A program made the translations under genes and the position numbers. The notes under the pieces are model-generated. The model ran no database searches. It was not told the origin of the DNA and saw only the letters and a program-made list of their open reading frames with translations. From Pirellulales bacterium (GTDB taxonomy: Bacteria; Planctomycetota; Planctomycetia; Pirellulales; Thermoguttaceae): a DNA stretch of 35,096 nucleotides. Positions 15,394-23,569 of this stretch are shown here, in pieces; the stretch's first letter is position 1; the number at the start of each line of letters is the position of its first letter. Where the stretch lies: positions 1 through 35,096 of the forward strand of contig JAFGDS010000078.1 in NCBI GenBank assembly GCA_016931995.1, read 5' to 3'.

Positions 15394-16185
15394 CTAAAGA
15401 GACGCGAACTCGGGCCGGCGGTCGGCCAGTTGGGCACGGAGGCGCTCGACGAGGCTGCTGTGCATCTGGCTGACGCGGCTCTCGCTCAGGTCGAGCGTGG
15501 CGCCGACTTCCTTCATGGTCAGCTCTTCGTAGTAGTAGAGGATGAGGATGAGCCGTTCCTTGCGGTTAAGGCCTTTGGTGACCAGACGCATCAGGTCGGT
15601 CCGCTGCACGCGGCGAGTCGGATCCTCGCCCTTGCGGTCCTCGAGAATGTCGATCTCGCTGACTTCCTTGGCGCTATCCGTTTCGTTCCACTTCTTGTTA
15701 AGGCTGATGAGGTTGACCGCCCGGGCGTCGAGCATCATCTTCTCGACCTCGAAGACGCTCATGCTCAGATGCTGAGCCAACTCCTTCTCGGTGGCGCGGC
15801 GGCCCAGCTCGTCCTCGAGCGTCTTCGAGGCTTCGTTGAGCTTCCTGGCCCGGGAGCGAACCAGCCGGGGCACCCAATCGGTATTGCGAAGCTCGTCGAG
15901 CATGGCGCCGCGGATGCGGGGTACGCAATAGGTCTCGAACTTCACGCCCCGCGCGAGATCAAAGGCGTCGATGGCGTCCATCAGGCCGAACACGCCCGCC
16001 GAAACGAGATCGTCCAGCTCGACGCCCTGCGGCAGCCGCGACCAGACGCGCTCGCCGTGGTAGCGGACCAAGGGCATGTAGGCTTCGACGAGAAGGTTGC
16101 GCAGGTGTGGATCAGGTTCGTCCGACTTCTTGTAGGTTTCCCAGAGCTTGGCGAGATCCTCGGCGGACGCCATCGCGTTGACCAT
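15394..16185 (-). CDS. FliA/WhiG-family alternative sigma factor
   Basis: This 263-residue sigma-70 factor has regions 2, 3 and 4. Region 2 spans about 20-110, with LVRYHGERVW, DDLVSAGVFGLMDAIDAFD, and GVKFETYCVPRIRGAMLDELR. The following WVPRLVRSRARKL is the sigma-28 hallmark. Region 3 covers LGRRATEKELAQHLSMSVFEVEKM. Region 4 has LNRKERLILILYYYEELTMKEVG and a recognition helix in LSESRVSQMHSSLVERL. Sigma-28 factors drive flagellar or developmental genes; no flagellar gene is nearby, so the regulon is open. The start at 16185 is set by AAGGAGG just upstream; the frame is open to 16233. Confidence 0.93.
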   Translation of the reverse strand: MVNAMASAEDLAKLWETYKKSDEPDPHLRNLLVEAYMPLVRYHGERVWSRLPQGVELDDLVSAGVFGLMDAIDAFDLARGVKFETYCVPRIRGAMLDELRNTDWVPRLVRSRARKLNEASKTLEDELGRRATEKELAQHLSMSVFEVEKMMLDARAVNLISLNKKWNETDSAKEVSEIDILEDRKGEDPTRRVQRTDLMRLVTKGLNRKERLILILYYYEELTMKEVGATLDLSESRVSQMHSSLVERLRAQLADRRPEFASL

Positions 16186-16648
16186 GCAATCCTCCTTGAT
16201 TGAACGGTGCGACTTTTGATGAGTACCTGGCAAAATCCTTCGTTTGCCCCCTCTCCCAAGGCGAGAGGGGAGTCGTTGGCCAGTCGTGGTCTGCGCAGAA
16301 CGCGCAGTTTGCGCACCTTGTTCCTATGCCGTCTATACCGATAGAGCCGTACCCGTATCGACATTTCTAGTCGGGAAGTTGAACGCAAAGGGGCAGAGCC
16401 GGTGGGAAAGTGCCCGAGTGCCCCTGGGGCGTGAGCGGATGGACGCCCGTTGGGAGGCAGAAAGAAAGGGTCATCCAACGGGAAAATACGCCACCCCAAG
16501 TGGTGATGCTGGTGCGGCTGCGCCACAGGATTTTTTATCGACGTCCCGTCACCCGTGCCATTGGACACCGGAGCTATGCCTCGGAAAATCCCGGGGGTGC
16601 GGGGGCGGAGCCCCTGCGCATTCTTATGTCGGATGAACCCAAAAAAGG

Positions 16649-16728
16649 GGGAGGGCGAAGCGCCTGCTGGTGGGCGCGTCCTGGACGAATCGCGGACGCG
16701 CGGCTCGGCGGGAGCCTCGCCCTCCCGG
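16649..16728. repeat. 80-bp palindromic repeat (GGGAGGGCGA...TCGCCCTCCC)
   Basis: The left arm (GGGAGGGCGAAGCGCC) and right arm (CGGGAGCCTCGCCCTCCC) are imperfect reverse complements around GCGTCCTGGACGAATCGCGG. It shares a 29-bp arm with 15334-15362. It lies in the 659-bp gap 16186-16844 upstream of the sigma-28-like gene. The left part of that gap (16186-16640) holds no gene or clear promoter that I can see. Confidence 0.75.
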
Positions 16729-16742
16729 GGGGAAATGACAGG

Positions 16743-16820
16743 GTGCCATGCCCACGCTTGTCGTGGGCATGTCGTGAAGTGAAGACGCGGCGCATGGCCA
16801 CGCAAGCGTGGCCATGGCAC
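16743..16820. repeat. GTGCCATG palindromic repeat, full copy
   Basis: This 78-bp copy of the family at 9275-9348 starts GTGCCATGCCCACGC and ends GCGTGGCCATGGCAC. The two halves differ (CCCACG versus GGCCACG) but each keeps its own hairpin by compensatory changes. It sits just 3' of pnp. Confidence 0.85.
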
Positions 16821-16844
16821 CCGCCAGATTATTGGATGGACGCG

Positions 16845-18959
16845 TTACCCTTGGCCGTTACCCTTCTCGGTCTTGGCCAGTTCGGCCATGGCGGCGCGGC
16901 GGCTGAGCTTGACGCGGTCCTGCTCATCGACGGCGATGACCTTGACCTTCATCGGGTCGCCGACCTTGCAAACGTCCGCCACACTCGAGACGTACTCGTT
17001 GGCCAGCTCGCTGATGTGGCACAACCCGTCCTTGCCGGGCAGGATCTCGATGAACGCGCCGAAGTCCTTGACGCTGGTGACGCGGCCGTCGTAGATGCGG
17101 CCCACCTCGACCGCGGCCGTCAGGGCCTCGACTTGGCGCAGGGCCGCCTGGGCCGACTCGAGGTTCGAGGAAGCGATCATCACCGTGCCGTCGTCGTCCA
17201 CGTCGATCATCGCGCCGGTTGTCTCCTGGATCGCACGGATGGTCTTGCCGCCCGGTCCGATCAACAGCCCGATCTTCTCCGGGTCGATCTTTGTCCGCAA
17301 CAGGCGTGGCGCCCAGCTTGAGATGTCGTCCTTGGGCCGCGGAATGGCCGTGAGCATGGTGCGGAGGATTTCGATGCGGGCCTCGCGCGACTGTTTCAGG
17401 GTCGCGTGGATGATCTCCTCGCTGATGCCGGCGATCTTCAGGTCGAGTTGGATGCCGGTGATGCCGTTTTGCGTGCCGGCGATTTTGAAGTCCATGTCGC
17501 CGTAATGGTCTTCCTCGCCGATGATGTCGGTCAGGAGGACCCATTTCTCGTCGCGGGTGACCAGGCCGACGGAGATGCCGGCCACGGGATTCGAGATGGG
17601 CACGCCGGCCGCCATCAGTCCCAGCGTGGCGGCGCAGACGCTGGCCATGGAGCTCGATCCGTTCGATTCGAGAATGTCGGAGATGATGCGGATCGTGTAG
17701 GGAAATTCCTCCGGGTCGGGCAGCACGGGCTTGACGCTCCGCTCGGCCAGGGCCCCGTGGCCGATCTCGCGGCGTCCGGGTCCGCGGATCGGGCGGCACT
17801 CGCCGACCGAGAACGGTGGGAAGTAATAGTCGAGCATGAACTTTTTCGTGTACTCCTCGACCAGCCCATCCACGCGCTGCTCGTCGCGCCCCGTGCCCAA
17901 CGTCACGGTCACCAGGGCTTGCGTTTCGCCCCGTTGGAACAAGGCGGAGCCGTGCACCCGCGGCAACACGTCCGTCCGGCACGTGATCGGCCGCAGCGTC
18001 GTGTAGTCGCGTCCATCCGAACGCCAGCCGGAGAGGATCTGATCGCGAACCACGCCGGATTCCATCTCGTGCCACGTGGAGTTGAAATGGTCGGCCGTCA
18101 TCGCGCCGTCCGCGGTCGGATCGGGAATCTGCTCGGCCAGGGCCGCCAGACGGAGGTTGTTGCACGCCTCGTTGCGGGCGAGCTTGCCCTCGGTCCGCTT
18201 CGCCTGGCTGAGCGGCTCGTAGTACTTCTCCTTGAGCGTCTCCAACAAGCCGTCGGACTCGGGGGCCTCGTATTGGGCCTTTTGAGCGCCGGCCTTCTCG
18301 GCCAATTCAACCTGGAGCCGGCAAAGGTCCCTGATGTATCCGTGGGCGGCCATGATCGCCTCGCCCATGCGATCCTCGGACAACTCGCGGGCGAAGCCCT
18401 CGATCATGAGGATCGCCTCGGCGCTGCCGGAGACGATCAAGTCGAGATCGCTGGCCTCGAGATCGTCGTGCGTGGGAAAGGGGACGAACTGGTCGTCGAT
18501 CAGGCCGAGCCGCACCGACGCGATGGGCCCCTGAAAGGGCAGCGGAGAGACCGTCAACGCGGCCGACACGCCGTTCATCGCCAGCACGTCGCCGTCGTGC
18601 TGCCGGTCGCTGGCCAGGACGAACGCCTGGCACTGCACTTCGTCGTGATACCAGTCGGGGAACAGCGGGCGGATCGGCCGGTCGATCAGCCGCGAGGTAA
18701 GGGTCTCCTTCATCGTGGGGCGGCCCTCCCGCTTGAGGAACCCGCCCGGAAACTTCCCCGCCGCCGCGACGCGCTCGCGGTAGTCGCAATTCAAGGGGAA
18801 GAAGTCGATGCCGGGACGCGGCGGACCGGTCGTCGCCGTGCACAGCACCACGGTGTCTCCATACTGCACCAGACAGCTCCCGGCCGCCTGCTTGGCCAAC
18901 TCGCCGGTCTCCATCGAAAAAACCTTGCCGCCAATTTCTCTTTCTACACGTACTTTCAC
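16845..18959 (-). CDS. pnp: polyribonucleotide nucleotidyltransferase (PNPase)
   Basis: This 704-residue phosphorolytic 3'-5' exoribonuclease of the RNA degradosome has every family domain in order. The first RNase PH domain is at about 10-140 (FPLNCDYRERVAAAGKFPGG). A helical linker and the second RNase PH domain follow at about 315-455 (SDGRDYTTLRPITCRTDVLP and DIIGEEDHYGDMDFKIAGT). The KH domain starts near 559 with GPGG at 568-571. The S1 domain is at about 620-690 (GRVTSVKDFGAFIEILPGK). The frame is open to 19238, but homology starts at VKVRVEREIGGK, so the GTG at 18959 is chosen, preceded by an AAGGAAGGTAGGA purine tract. It follows rpsO on the same strand, the classical rpsO-pnp arrangement, with a 287-bp spacer that may hold a regulatory leader. 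Confidence 0.97.
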   Translation of the reverse strand: MKVRVEREIGGKVFSMETGELAKQAAGSCLVQYGDTVVLCTATTGPPRPGIDFFPLNCDYRERVAAAGKFPGGFLKREGRPTMKETLTSRLIDRPIRPLFPDWYHDEVQCQAFVLASDRQHDGDVLAMNGVSAALTVSPLPFQGPIASVRLGLIDDQFVPFPTHDDLEASDLDLIVSGSAEAILMIEGFARELSEDRMGEAIMAAHGYIRDLCRLQVELAEKAGAQKAQYEAPESDGLLETLKEKYYEPLSQAKRTEGKLARNEACNNLRLAALAEQIPDPTADGAMTADHFNSTWHEMESGVVRDQILSGWRSDGRDYTTLRPITCRTDVLPRVHGSALFQRGETQALVTVTLGTGRDEQRVDGLVEEYTKKFMLDYYFPPFSVGECRPIRGPGRREIGHGALAERSVKPVLPDPEEFPYTIRIISDILESNGSSSMASVCAATLGLMAAGVPISNPVAGISVGLVTRDEKWVLLTDIIGEEDHYGDMDFKIAGTQNGITGIQLDLKIAGISEEIIHATLKQSREARIEILRTMLTAIPRPKDDISSWAPRLLRTKIDPEKIGLLIGPGGKTIRAIQETTGAMIDVDDDGTVMIASSNLESAQAALRQVEALTAAVEVGRIYDGRVTSVKDFGAFIEILPGKDGLCHISELANEYVSSVADVCKVGDPMKVKVIAVDEQDRVKLSRRAAMAELAKTEKGNGQG

Positions 18960-19246
18960 GGGTTTGATCCTACCTTCCTTCAAAAATGCCGTTCCAGCCG
19001 GAACACGGCGCGGGGCGGACCCGGGGCGGGCGATTGATTCGACGGGAACCACCCCTGTCTGACGCGCAGGTCGGTTCCCGAACCGCCGAGAGACTCGACG
19101 TTCGCCCATCACGAGCATCATGCCACGGGCGAGGCACACCGCGGGCGGCAGAGAACCGCCGAAACGAATAGGACCGCCGCCACGCCATCCCTGCTGGCAC
19201 ACGTCGTGGTTGCCACCGCGGCCGCAATGGACCGCCACGCGGCGGG

Positions 19247-19516
19247 CTACTTGCGGATGTTCAGACGGCGGATGATGTCCAGATAACGTTGGGGACCTAC
19301 CTCCTTGAGGTAGTCCAACAAGCGGCGGCGGCGGCTGACCAACTGCAACAACCCCCGACGACCCGCGAAGTCCTTCCCGTGGGCCCGCAGGTGCTCCGTC
19401 AGCCCGTTGATTCGGGTGGTCAAGATCGCGATCTGCACCTCCGGACTGCCGGTGTCGTTCGCGTCAAGCTTGAACTGGCCGATTACTTCCGTCTTCCGCT
19501 CTCTGGTAATAGTCAT
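19247..19516 (-). CDS. rpsO: 30S ribosomal protein S15
   Basis: This 89-residue protein is the standard length for S15, which binds the central domain of 16S rRNA early in 30S assembly. It shows [49 protein letters not shown] and [12 protein letters not shown]. The start at 19516 ([10 protein letters not shown]) fits the family; an upstream in-frame GTG at 19537 would add seven residues. It is transcribed with pnp, as in many bacteria. In E. coli S15 represses its own translation by binding its mRNA; whether this occurs here cannot be seen. Confidence 0.97.
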   Translation of the reverse strand: MTITRERKTEVIGQFKLDANDTGSPEVQIAILTTRINGLTEHLRAHGKDFAGRRGLLQLVSRRRRLLDYLKEVGPQRYLDIIRRLNIRK

Positions 19517-19917
19517 CTGTCCCCGCAAATCCTCCACGTCACCGGCACGAGACGCTTCTCCCGAAGCACGATCCCCTCACCGTGTCAACTAGAACTTCCA
19601 CCTAACAAAACAGTTTCCAAATGGCACCAAAAACGCCAGTCTAGCACTTCTTGCGGGGATTGCAACGGCTATTCGATCCTGGCCGACCAATTGGCTGAGT
19701 TTGCCGACCGCCGTCTCCCCTCTTCCTCTGGGGGAGGGTCCAGAGGTGAGGGTGTGACTAAATGATGGCGTGCCACTGGCTCTGCCAGTGCTCTGTCCGT
19801 TGCCGCAGGCACTGGCAGAGCCAGTGGCACACGATATCCTCGGCCTCACCCCAACACTCTCCCGGGGGGAGAGGAGACTGCTTTCTTGCCCTTTGCCCCC
19901 ATTTTCCCTGTTCTACA
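19517..19917. other. gene-free spacer upstream of rpsO
   Basis: I see no coding region. On the minus strand a TTGACA lies at 19588-19583, about 67 nt before the rpsO start, but no good -10 follows at 16-18 bp, so a promoter is only possible. The spacer also holds the palindromic repeat at 19770-19830 and a GGGGGAGAGG-type stretch toward comEC. Confidence 0.5.
19770..19830. repeat. GTGCCACTGGC palindromic repeat, copy 1
   Basis: This 61-bp palindrome runs from GTGCCACTGGCTCTGCC to GGCAGAGCCAGTGGCAC. It has nearly perfect arms of about 21 bp and a centre of CTCTGTCCGTTGCCGCAGG. The second copy is at 26739-26802. Confidence 0.88.
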
Positions 19918-22401
19918 TCAGTGGCTCCCGCTGATTGAGACCCCCTCCGGTCCCAACCGGACCTGCACGGCCCCGAGCCGGCCGGTGTGCAGGACCTCGG
20001 CGCCCGCGCGGCGGTAGGCGGTCTCGGCGGGGGCCGGTCCGCGGGCGACCGACCCGCTGACAATCGCCACCTCGGGGCGGCACCACGCAGCCAGGCCCGG
20101 CGGGTCGCTGTTCCGGCTGCCGTGGTGGGGCACCATCACCACGTCGCAGTCCAACGGCTCCTCGGCCAGCAGCTCGTCCAGGCCCGGCGACTCCAGATCG
20201 CCCAAAAGCAACAGCCGCCGGCCATGCGCCTCGACCAACAGCACCACGCTCTGGGCATTGTCCTCGCCCAGCGACCCCTGCTCGGGTGGATGGAGCGCCT
20301 CCAGCCGGCACCCACCCTCCAGGTCCAGGTGGTCGCCCGCGAGGATCTCCCGTCGGACGATTCCATGCCGGTCGATCGCCTCGCGCAGGGTCCGCAGCGG
20401 GTAGCTCTCGTTGTCGAACATCATCGGCGAAACGTAGACCGCGCCCACGGAGAAACGGTCCAATAGTTCGGGCAGGGCGTTGTAGTGGTCGGCGTCGGCG
20501 TGGGAGAGCACCACGGCGTCGATGTGGGTGCGTCCGCGCGACCAGAGAAATCCGGCCACGGCCTCGGCCGCCCGGCGCGGCGAGGTCATGCATCCGGCGT
20601 CGTAAAGCACGGTCTGCCCGTTGGGCAGCTCCATCACGACCGCGCAGCCGTGGCCCACGGACAAGAACGTGCAGTCCAACGATTCCCGACCGTCCGGCCA
20701 GCCGGCCGCGGCCAAGCCGACGCCGGCCCAGCCGCACAATAGCGCCGTGCCCCAGCGCCGCGGAGGACGCAGCCGCGGCAGCGCCGCCCAGGTGCCCAGC
20801 GCCCCGTAGAACCCAGCCAGCCACCAACCCGCCGGGCCGGGCGCCCAAAAGTGGCCCAACGGCACGTCGCGGGCCCCATTCACCGTCGCCTCGACCAGCC
20901 CAAGGCTGCCGTCGCACACCCGGGCGGCAAGCTGCGCAAGCGGCGGGCACACCCAACCCAGCGCGAGCACCGCAAAGCCCGACCAAAGCACCACGGCAAT
21001 CGGCGCCCACAAGAGCGTGTTGAGCACCACCGCGATCGGCGTGACCAGGTGGAACCGGGCCATGACCAGCGGCAACGTGATGAGCCAGACAAACGCGCTT
21101 ACAAGCGTCAGCCGCCAGGCGAACCGGGACAATCCCCAGGTCGCCCGGGCCGGCCATGGGCGGCTCTCGTCGATCAGCCGTTCGATCGGGTCGCCCTGGG
21201 TGCCCGTCCTGCCGAACCACGTCGGCGCGTACCACATCAGCACGGCCGTGGCCAGAAACGACAGTTGCGGGCCGACGCGGAAGAGATCGGCGGGGTTGAT
21301 GGCAAGGATCACCAGCGCGGCGGCGGCCAGCGAGTTGAACGACCACGCGCGGCGTCCCCAAAGGATCGCTCCGCAGGTGACCAGTACCAGGATCATCGCC
21401 CGCACGGCCGGCGGTTGCGCGTCGGCCAAAAGCGTATAGAACGCGGCGGTCGCGGCCGTGACCACGGCGGCGCGCCGGCGAGAAAGGCAGGCCACGCGGC
21501 ACAAACCCCACGCGGCCATCACGATGATGCCCACGTGCAACCCGGACACCGCAAGCAGGTGGATCGTGCCGGTCTCAAAGAACGCCTCGCTCCGCTGCCA
21601 CGTGAGTTCTTCCCGATCGCCCAACAAGAGCGTGGCGGCCAGGCCAGTCTGTCGATGATCGAGATAGCGCCAGAGCATGGCGCCGGCGCGGGATTTCGCT
21701 CGCTCGATCCAATGGCGGGGATTCCAGGGGCTTGCCCGCTGGACGATCGATACGCAATCGGGACACTCCGCGCGGAGCGCGCAGCACCGGCGGTCGGCCC
21801 GCATATGCGCGGCGTAGTCCCGCTCGCCGGGATTCTGGGCGCCGCGGGGCCGGGAGAGCTGGCCAAACACGCGGAGCCGGTCGCCGCCGTGGACGCCCGG
21901 CAGATGGCCGTCCACGTCGAGCGTGACTCGGCCCGAGGCGGATCGCCAGCTTGCCCCATCGCGAATGCCGTGGACGGACAGGATGAGTCGCGACTTGTCG
22001 CCGCGGGGAATCACTTGCATGGGGTCCGGCGGGGGGGCCGGAACTTCGCGCGTGCCGGAGAGGGCAACGACCTCGACGCAGACGGGCCCGGCCTCGTCGC
22101 GGGCGAAATGGCCCAGGTCGTCCGCCGGGAAGAGCGACCATCGCTGGTGGTGCCAGCCGCCGGCCAGGGCCGCCACGGCCGTCAAGATGGCCAGCGCCGC
22201 GGGCCGATCCCGCCTGGTCCGACGAAGGCCCACCCAAACCAGACACGCTCCCCCGGACAGACACCACCAGACACTCCATTCGAGCCCCCAGATCCCATCC
22301 GCGGCGATTCCCGCGGCGGCCGCCGCCAGCACGGCGACCAGCGGCTGGTAGCGGGCGGACGGGCCGCGCGGCGAAGGCTCTCCGACCGGGGTGGTGGTCA
22401 T
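19918..22401 (-). CDS. comEC: ComEC/Rec2-family DNA uptake channel
   Basis: ComEC is the inner-membrane channel that takes up single-stranded DNA during transformation. This 827-residue protein has N-terminal membrane segments (about 20-90), an OB-like DUF4131 region (about 105-215) and the Competence domain with HLLAVSGLHVGIIV at 281-294. Multiple membrane helices follow. The C-terminal metallo-beta-lactamase-like domain has LSHADADHYNALPELLDRF (the HxDxDH metal motif) and VMVPHHGSRNSD. The domain set is complete, suggesting function. The frame is open to 22713 through a palindromic repeat, but the ATG at 22401 gives the normal N-terminus. No other competence genes are in the window. Confidence 0.94.
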   Translation of the reverse strand: MTTTPVGEPSPRGPSARYQPLVAVLAAAAAGIAADGIWGLEWSVWWCLSGGACLVWVGLRRTRRDRPAALAILTAVAALAGGWHHQRWSLFPADDLGHFARDEAGPVCVEVVALSGTREVPAPPPDPMQVIPRGDKSRLILSVHGIRDGASWRSASGRVTLDVDGHLPGVHGGDRLRVFGQLSRPRGAQNPGERDYAAHMRADRRCCALRAECPDCVSIVQRASPWNPRHWIERAKSRAGAMLWRYLDHRQTGLAATLLLGDREELTWQRSEAFFETGTIHLLAVSGLHVGIIVMAAWGLCRVACLSRRRAAVVTAATAAFYTLLADAQPPAVRAMILVLVTCGAILWGRRAWSFNSLAAAALVILAINPADLFRVGPQLSFLATAVLMWYAPTWFGRTGTQGDPIERLIDESRPWPARATWGLSRFAWRLTLVSAFVWLITLPLVMARFHLVTPIAVVLNTLLWAPIAVVLWSGFAVLALGWVCPPLAQLAARVCDGSLGLVEATVNGARDVPLGHFWAPGPAGWWLAGFYGALGTWAALPRLRPPRRWGTALLCGWAGVGLAAAGWPDGRESLDCTFLSVGHGCAVVMELPNGQTVLYDAGCMTSPRRAAEAVAGFLWSRGRTHIDAVVLSHADADHYNALPELLDRFSVGAVYVSPMMFDNESYPLRTLREAIDRHGIVRREILAGDHLDLEGGCRLEALHPPEQGSLGEDNAQSVVLLVEAHGRRLLLLGDLESPGLDELLAEEPLDCDVVMVPHHGSRNSDPPGLAAWCRPEVAIVSGSVARGPAPAETAYRRAGAEVLHTGRLGAVQVRLGPEGVSISGSH

Positions 22402-22605
22402 GCCCCCGATTGTTGCCGCGCCGGGCGGCCCTGGCAAGCGTCGGCCCCACCCCAACGGCGAATTGCGTCTCGACCGGTCCGCTACTAGGATGGCGGGTAT
22501 GGAGCCGTCCGGGGGCCGGTTGACTCCAAGATGGCGTCCCGCGCGGCGAATAGAGGCGGGGGAGGATTCTGGATCTCTGGGCAATCCCAGAACCCGACCA
22601 CCCTC

Positions 22606-22677
22606 GTCATGCCGAGCGAAGCGAAGCATCTCCATTCCTATCAGATCAACGAGATCCTTCGCTGCGCTCAGGATGAC
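22606..22677. repeat. 72-bp palindromic repeat, copy 3
   Basis: This copy starts GTCATGCCGAGCGAAGCGAA and ends CTTCGCTGCGCTCAGGATGAC, in the same orientation as copy 2. A TCCCAGAACCC flank precedes it (about 22586-22596). It sits in the 342-bp divergent spacer between comEC and the NfeD-like gene, where both frames remain open across it. It would be read as PSEAKHLHSYQINEILRCAQ if translation began upstream of the assigned NfeD start. No other gene is seen in this gap. Confidence 0.9.
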
Positions 22678-22743
22678 GTGGCGGAGCAGAGCGGGCATGG
22701 AACTACGCTCCAAACCTTTGGCAATCTCGGAGAGATCCTGGCC

Positions 22744-23424
22744 ATGATGACCGTCTACGTAATCACGGCGGCCGTGGGCGGAACGATCCTGGTTATCCAG
22801 CTCGTCATGACGCTCATCGGCCTAAGCAGCGAGGCGATGGATATCGACGTCGGGCACGACTTCGACGTCGGACACGATTTTGACGCCGGACATGGCATGG
22901 ACGTGGGCCACGATATGGACGTTGGCCACGATATGGATGCCGGACACGGCGCCGACGTGGGCCACGACGCCGACGTGCACGGGGACCATCACGTCAACTC
23001 CACGTGGTTCTTCGGAATCGTCTCGTTCCGCACGGTCGTGGCCGCGCTGGCCTTCTTCGGCGTGGCCGGCATGATCGGCGAGTCGGGCGGCGCGGGAACG
23101 CCGATGAGCCTCGGCATGGCCATCGGCGCCGGCGCGGTGGCCATGTACGCGGTCTATCGGGTCATGCAATTACTCAAGTCGCTCCGTGCCGACGGCACCG
23201 CGCGGATCGAGAGCGCGATCGGCGAGCACGGCACCGTGTACGTCACCGTGCCGGCCAACGAATCCGGCGCGGGCAAGATCCAGTTGAACGTCCAGGGCCG
23301 GACCATGGAATACCTGGCCCTCACCGCCGGCCACGCCCTCGCGCCGGGCACCAAGGTCGTCGTGGCCGACGTGCTCGGCTCCGACACGGTCGCGGTGGAA
23401 CCATTTTTGGAGTCCGAGGAATAG
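22744..23424 (+). CDS. NfeD-like membrane protein with His/Asp repeats
   Basis: This 226-residue protein has an N-terminal membrane segment (VYVITAAVGGTILVIQLVMT). Residues about 33-79 are a run of six-residue units of the form (D/M)VGHD(F/M), for example VGHDFD, AGHGMD and VGHDMD, ending in VHGDHH. Three more hydrophobic segments and a small C-terminal beta domain of NfeD/OB type (about 155-225, IGEHGTVYVTVPANESGAGK) follow. It precedes a flotillin gene by 145 bp on the same strand; the NfeD-flotillin pair is well known and acts in membrane microdomain organisation. Start: GGAG at 22729-22732 precedes ATG 22744. The His/Asp run could bind metal, which is an inference. Confidence 0.85.
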   Translation: MMTVYVITAAVGGTILVIQLVMTLIGLSSEAMDIDVGHDFDVGHDFDAGHGMDVGHDMDVGHDMDAGHGADVGHDADVHGDHHVNSTWFFGIVSFRTVVAALAFFGVAGMIGESGGAGTPMSLGMAIGAGAVAMYAVYRVMQLLKSLRADGTARIESAIGEHGTVYVTVPANESGAGKIQLNVQGRTMEYLALTAGHALAPGTKVVVADVLGSDTVAVEPFLESEE

Positions 23425-23569
23425 ACCACAATAGACCGTAGCCGCGTGCCTCCCCTCGCCCGCTTGCGGGAGAGGGGCCGGGGGTGAGGGGATGCGGCCA
23501 TTTGACTTCCTATCACGGAACGCACACAAGGCATTTCGCCACAACGTTCTTTTTTGACGAGACCCTACG

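Noticed and set aside
20851-22488. A 545-residue plus-strand frame opposite comEC
   Set aside because: It is an antisense shadow of comEC; no motifs or ribosome site support it.
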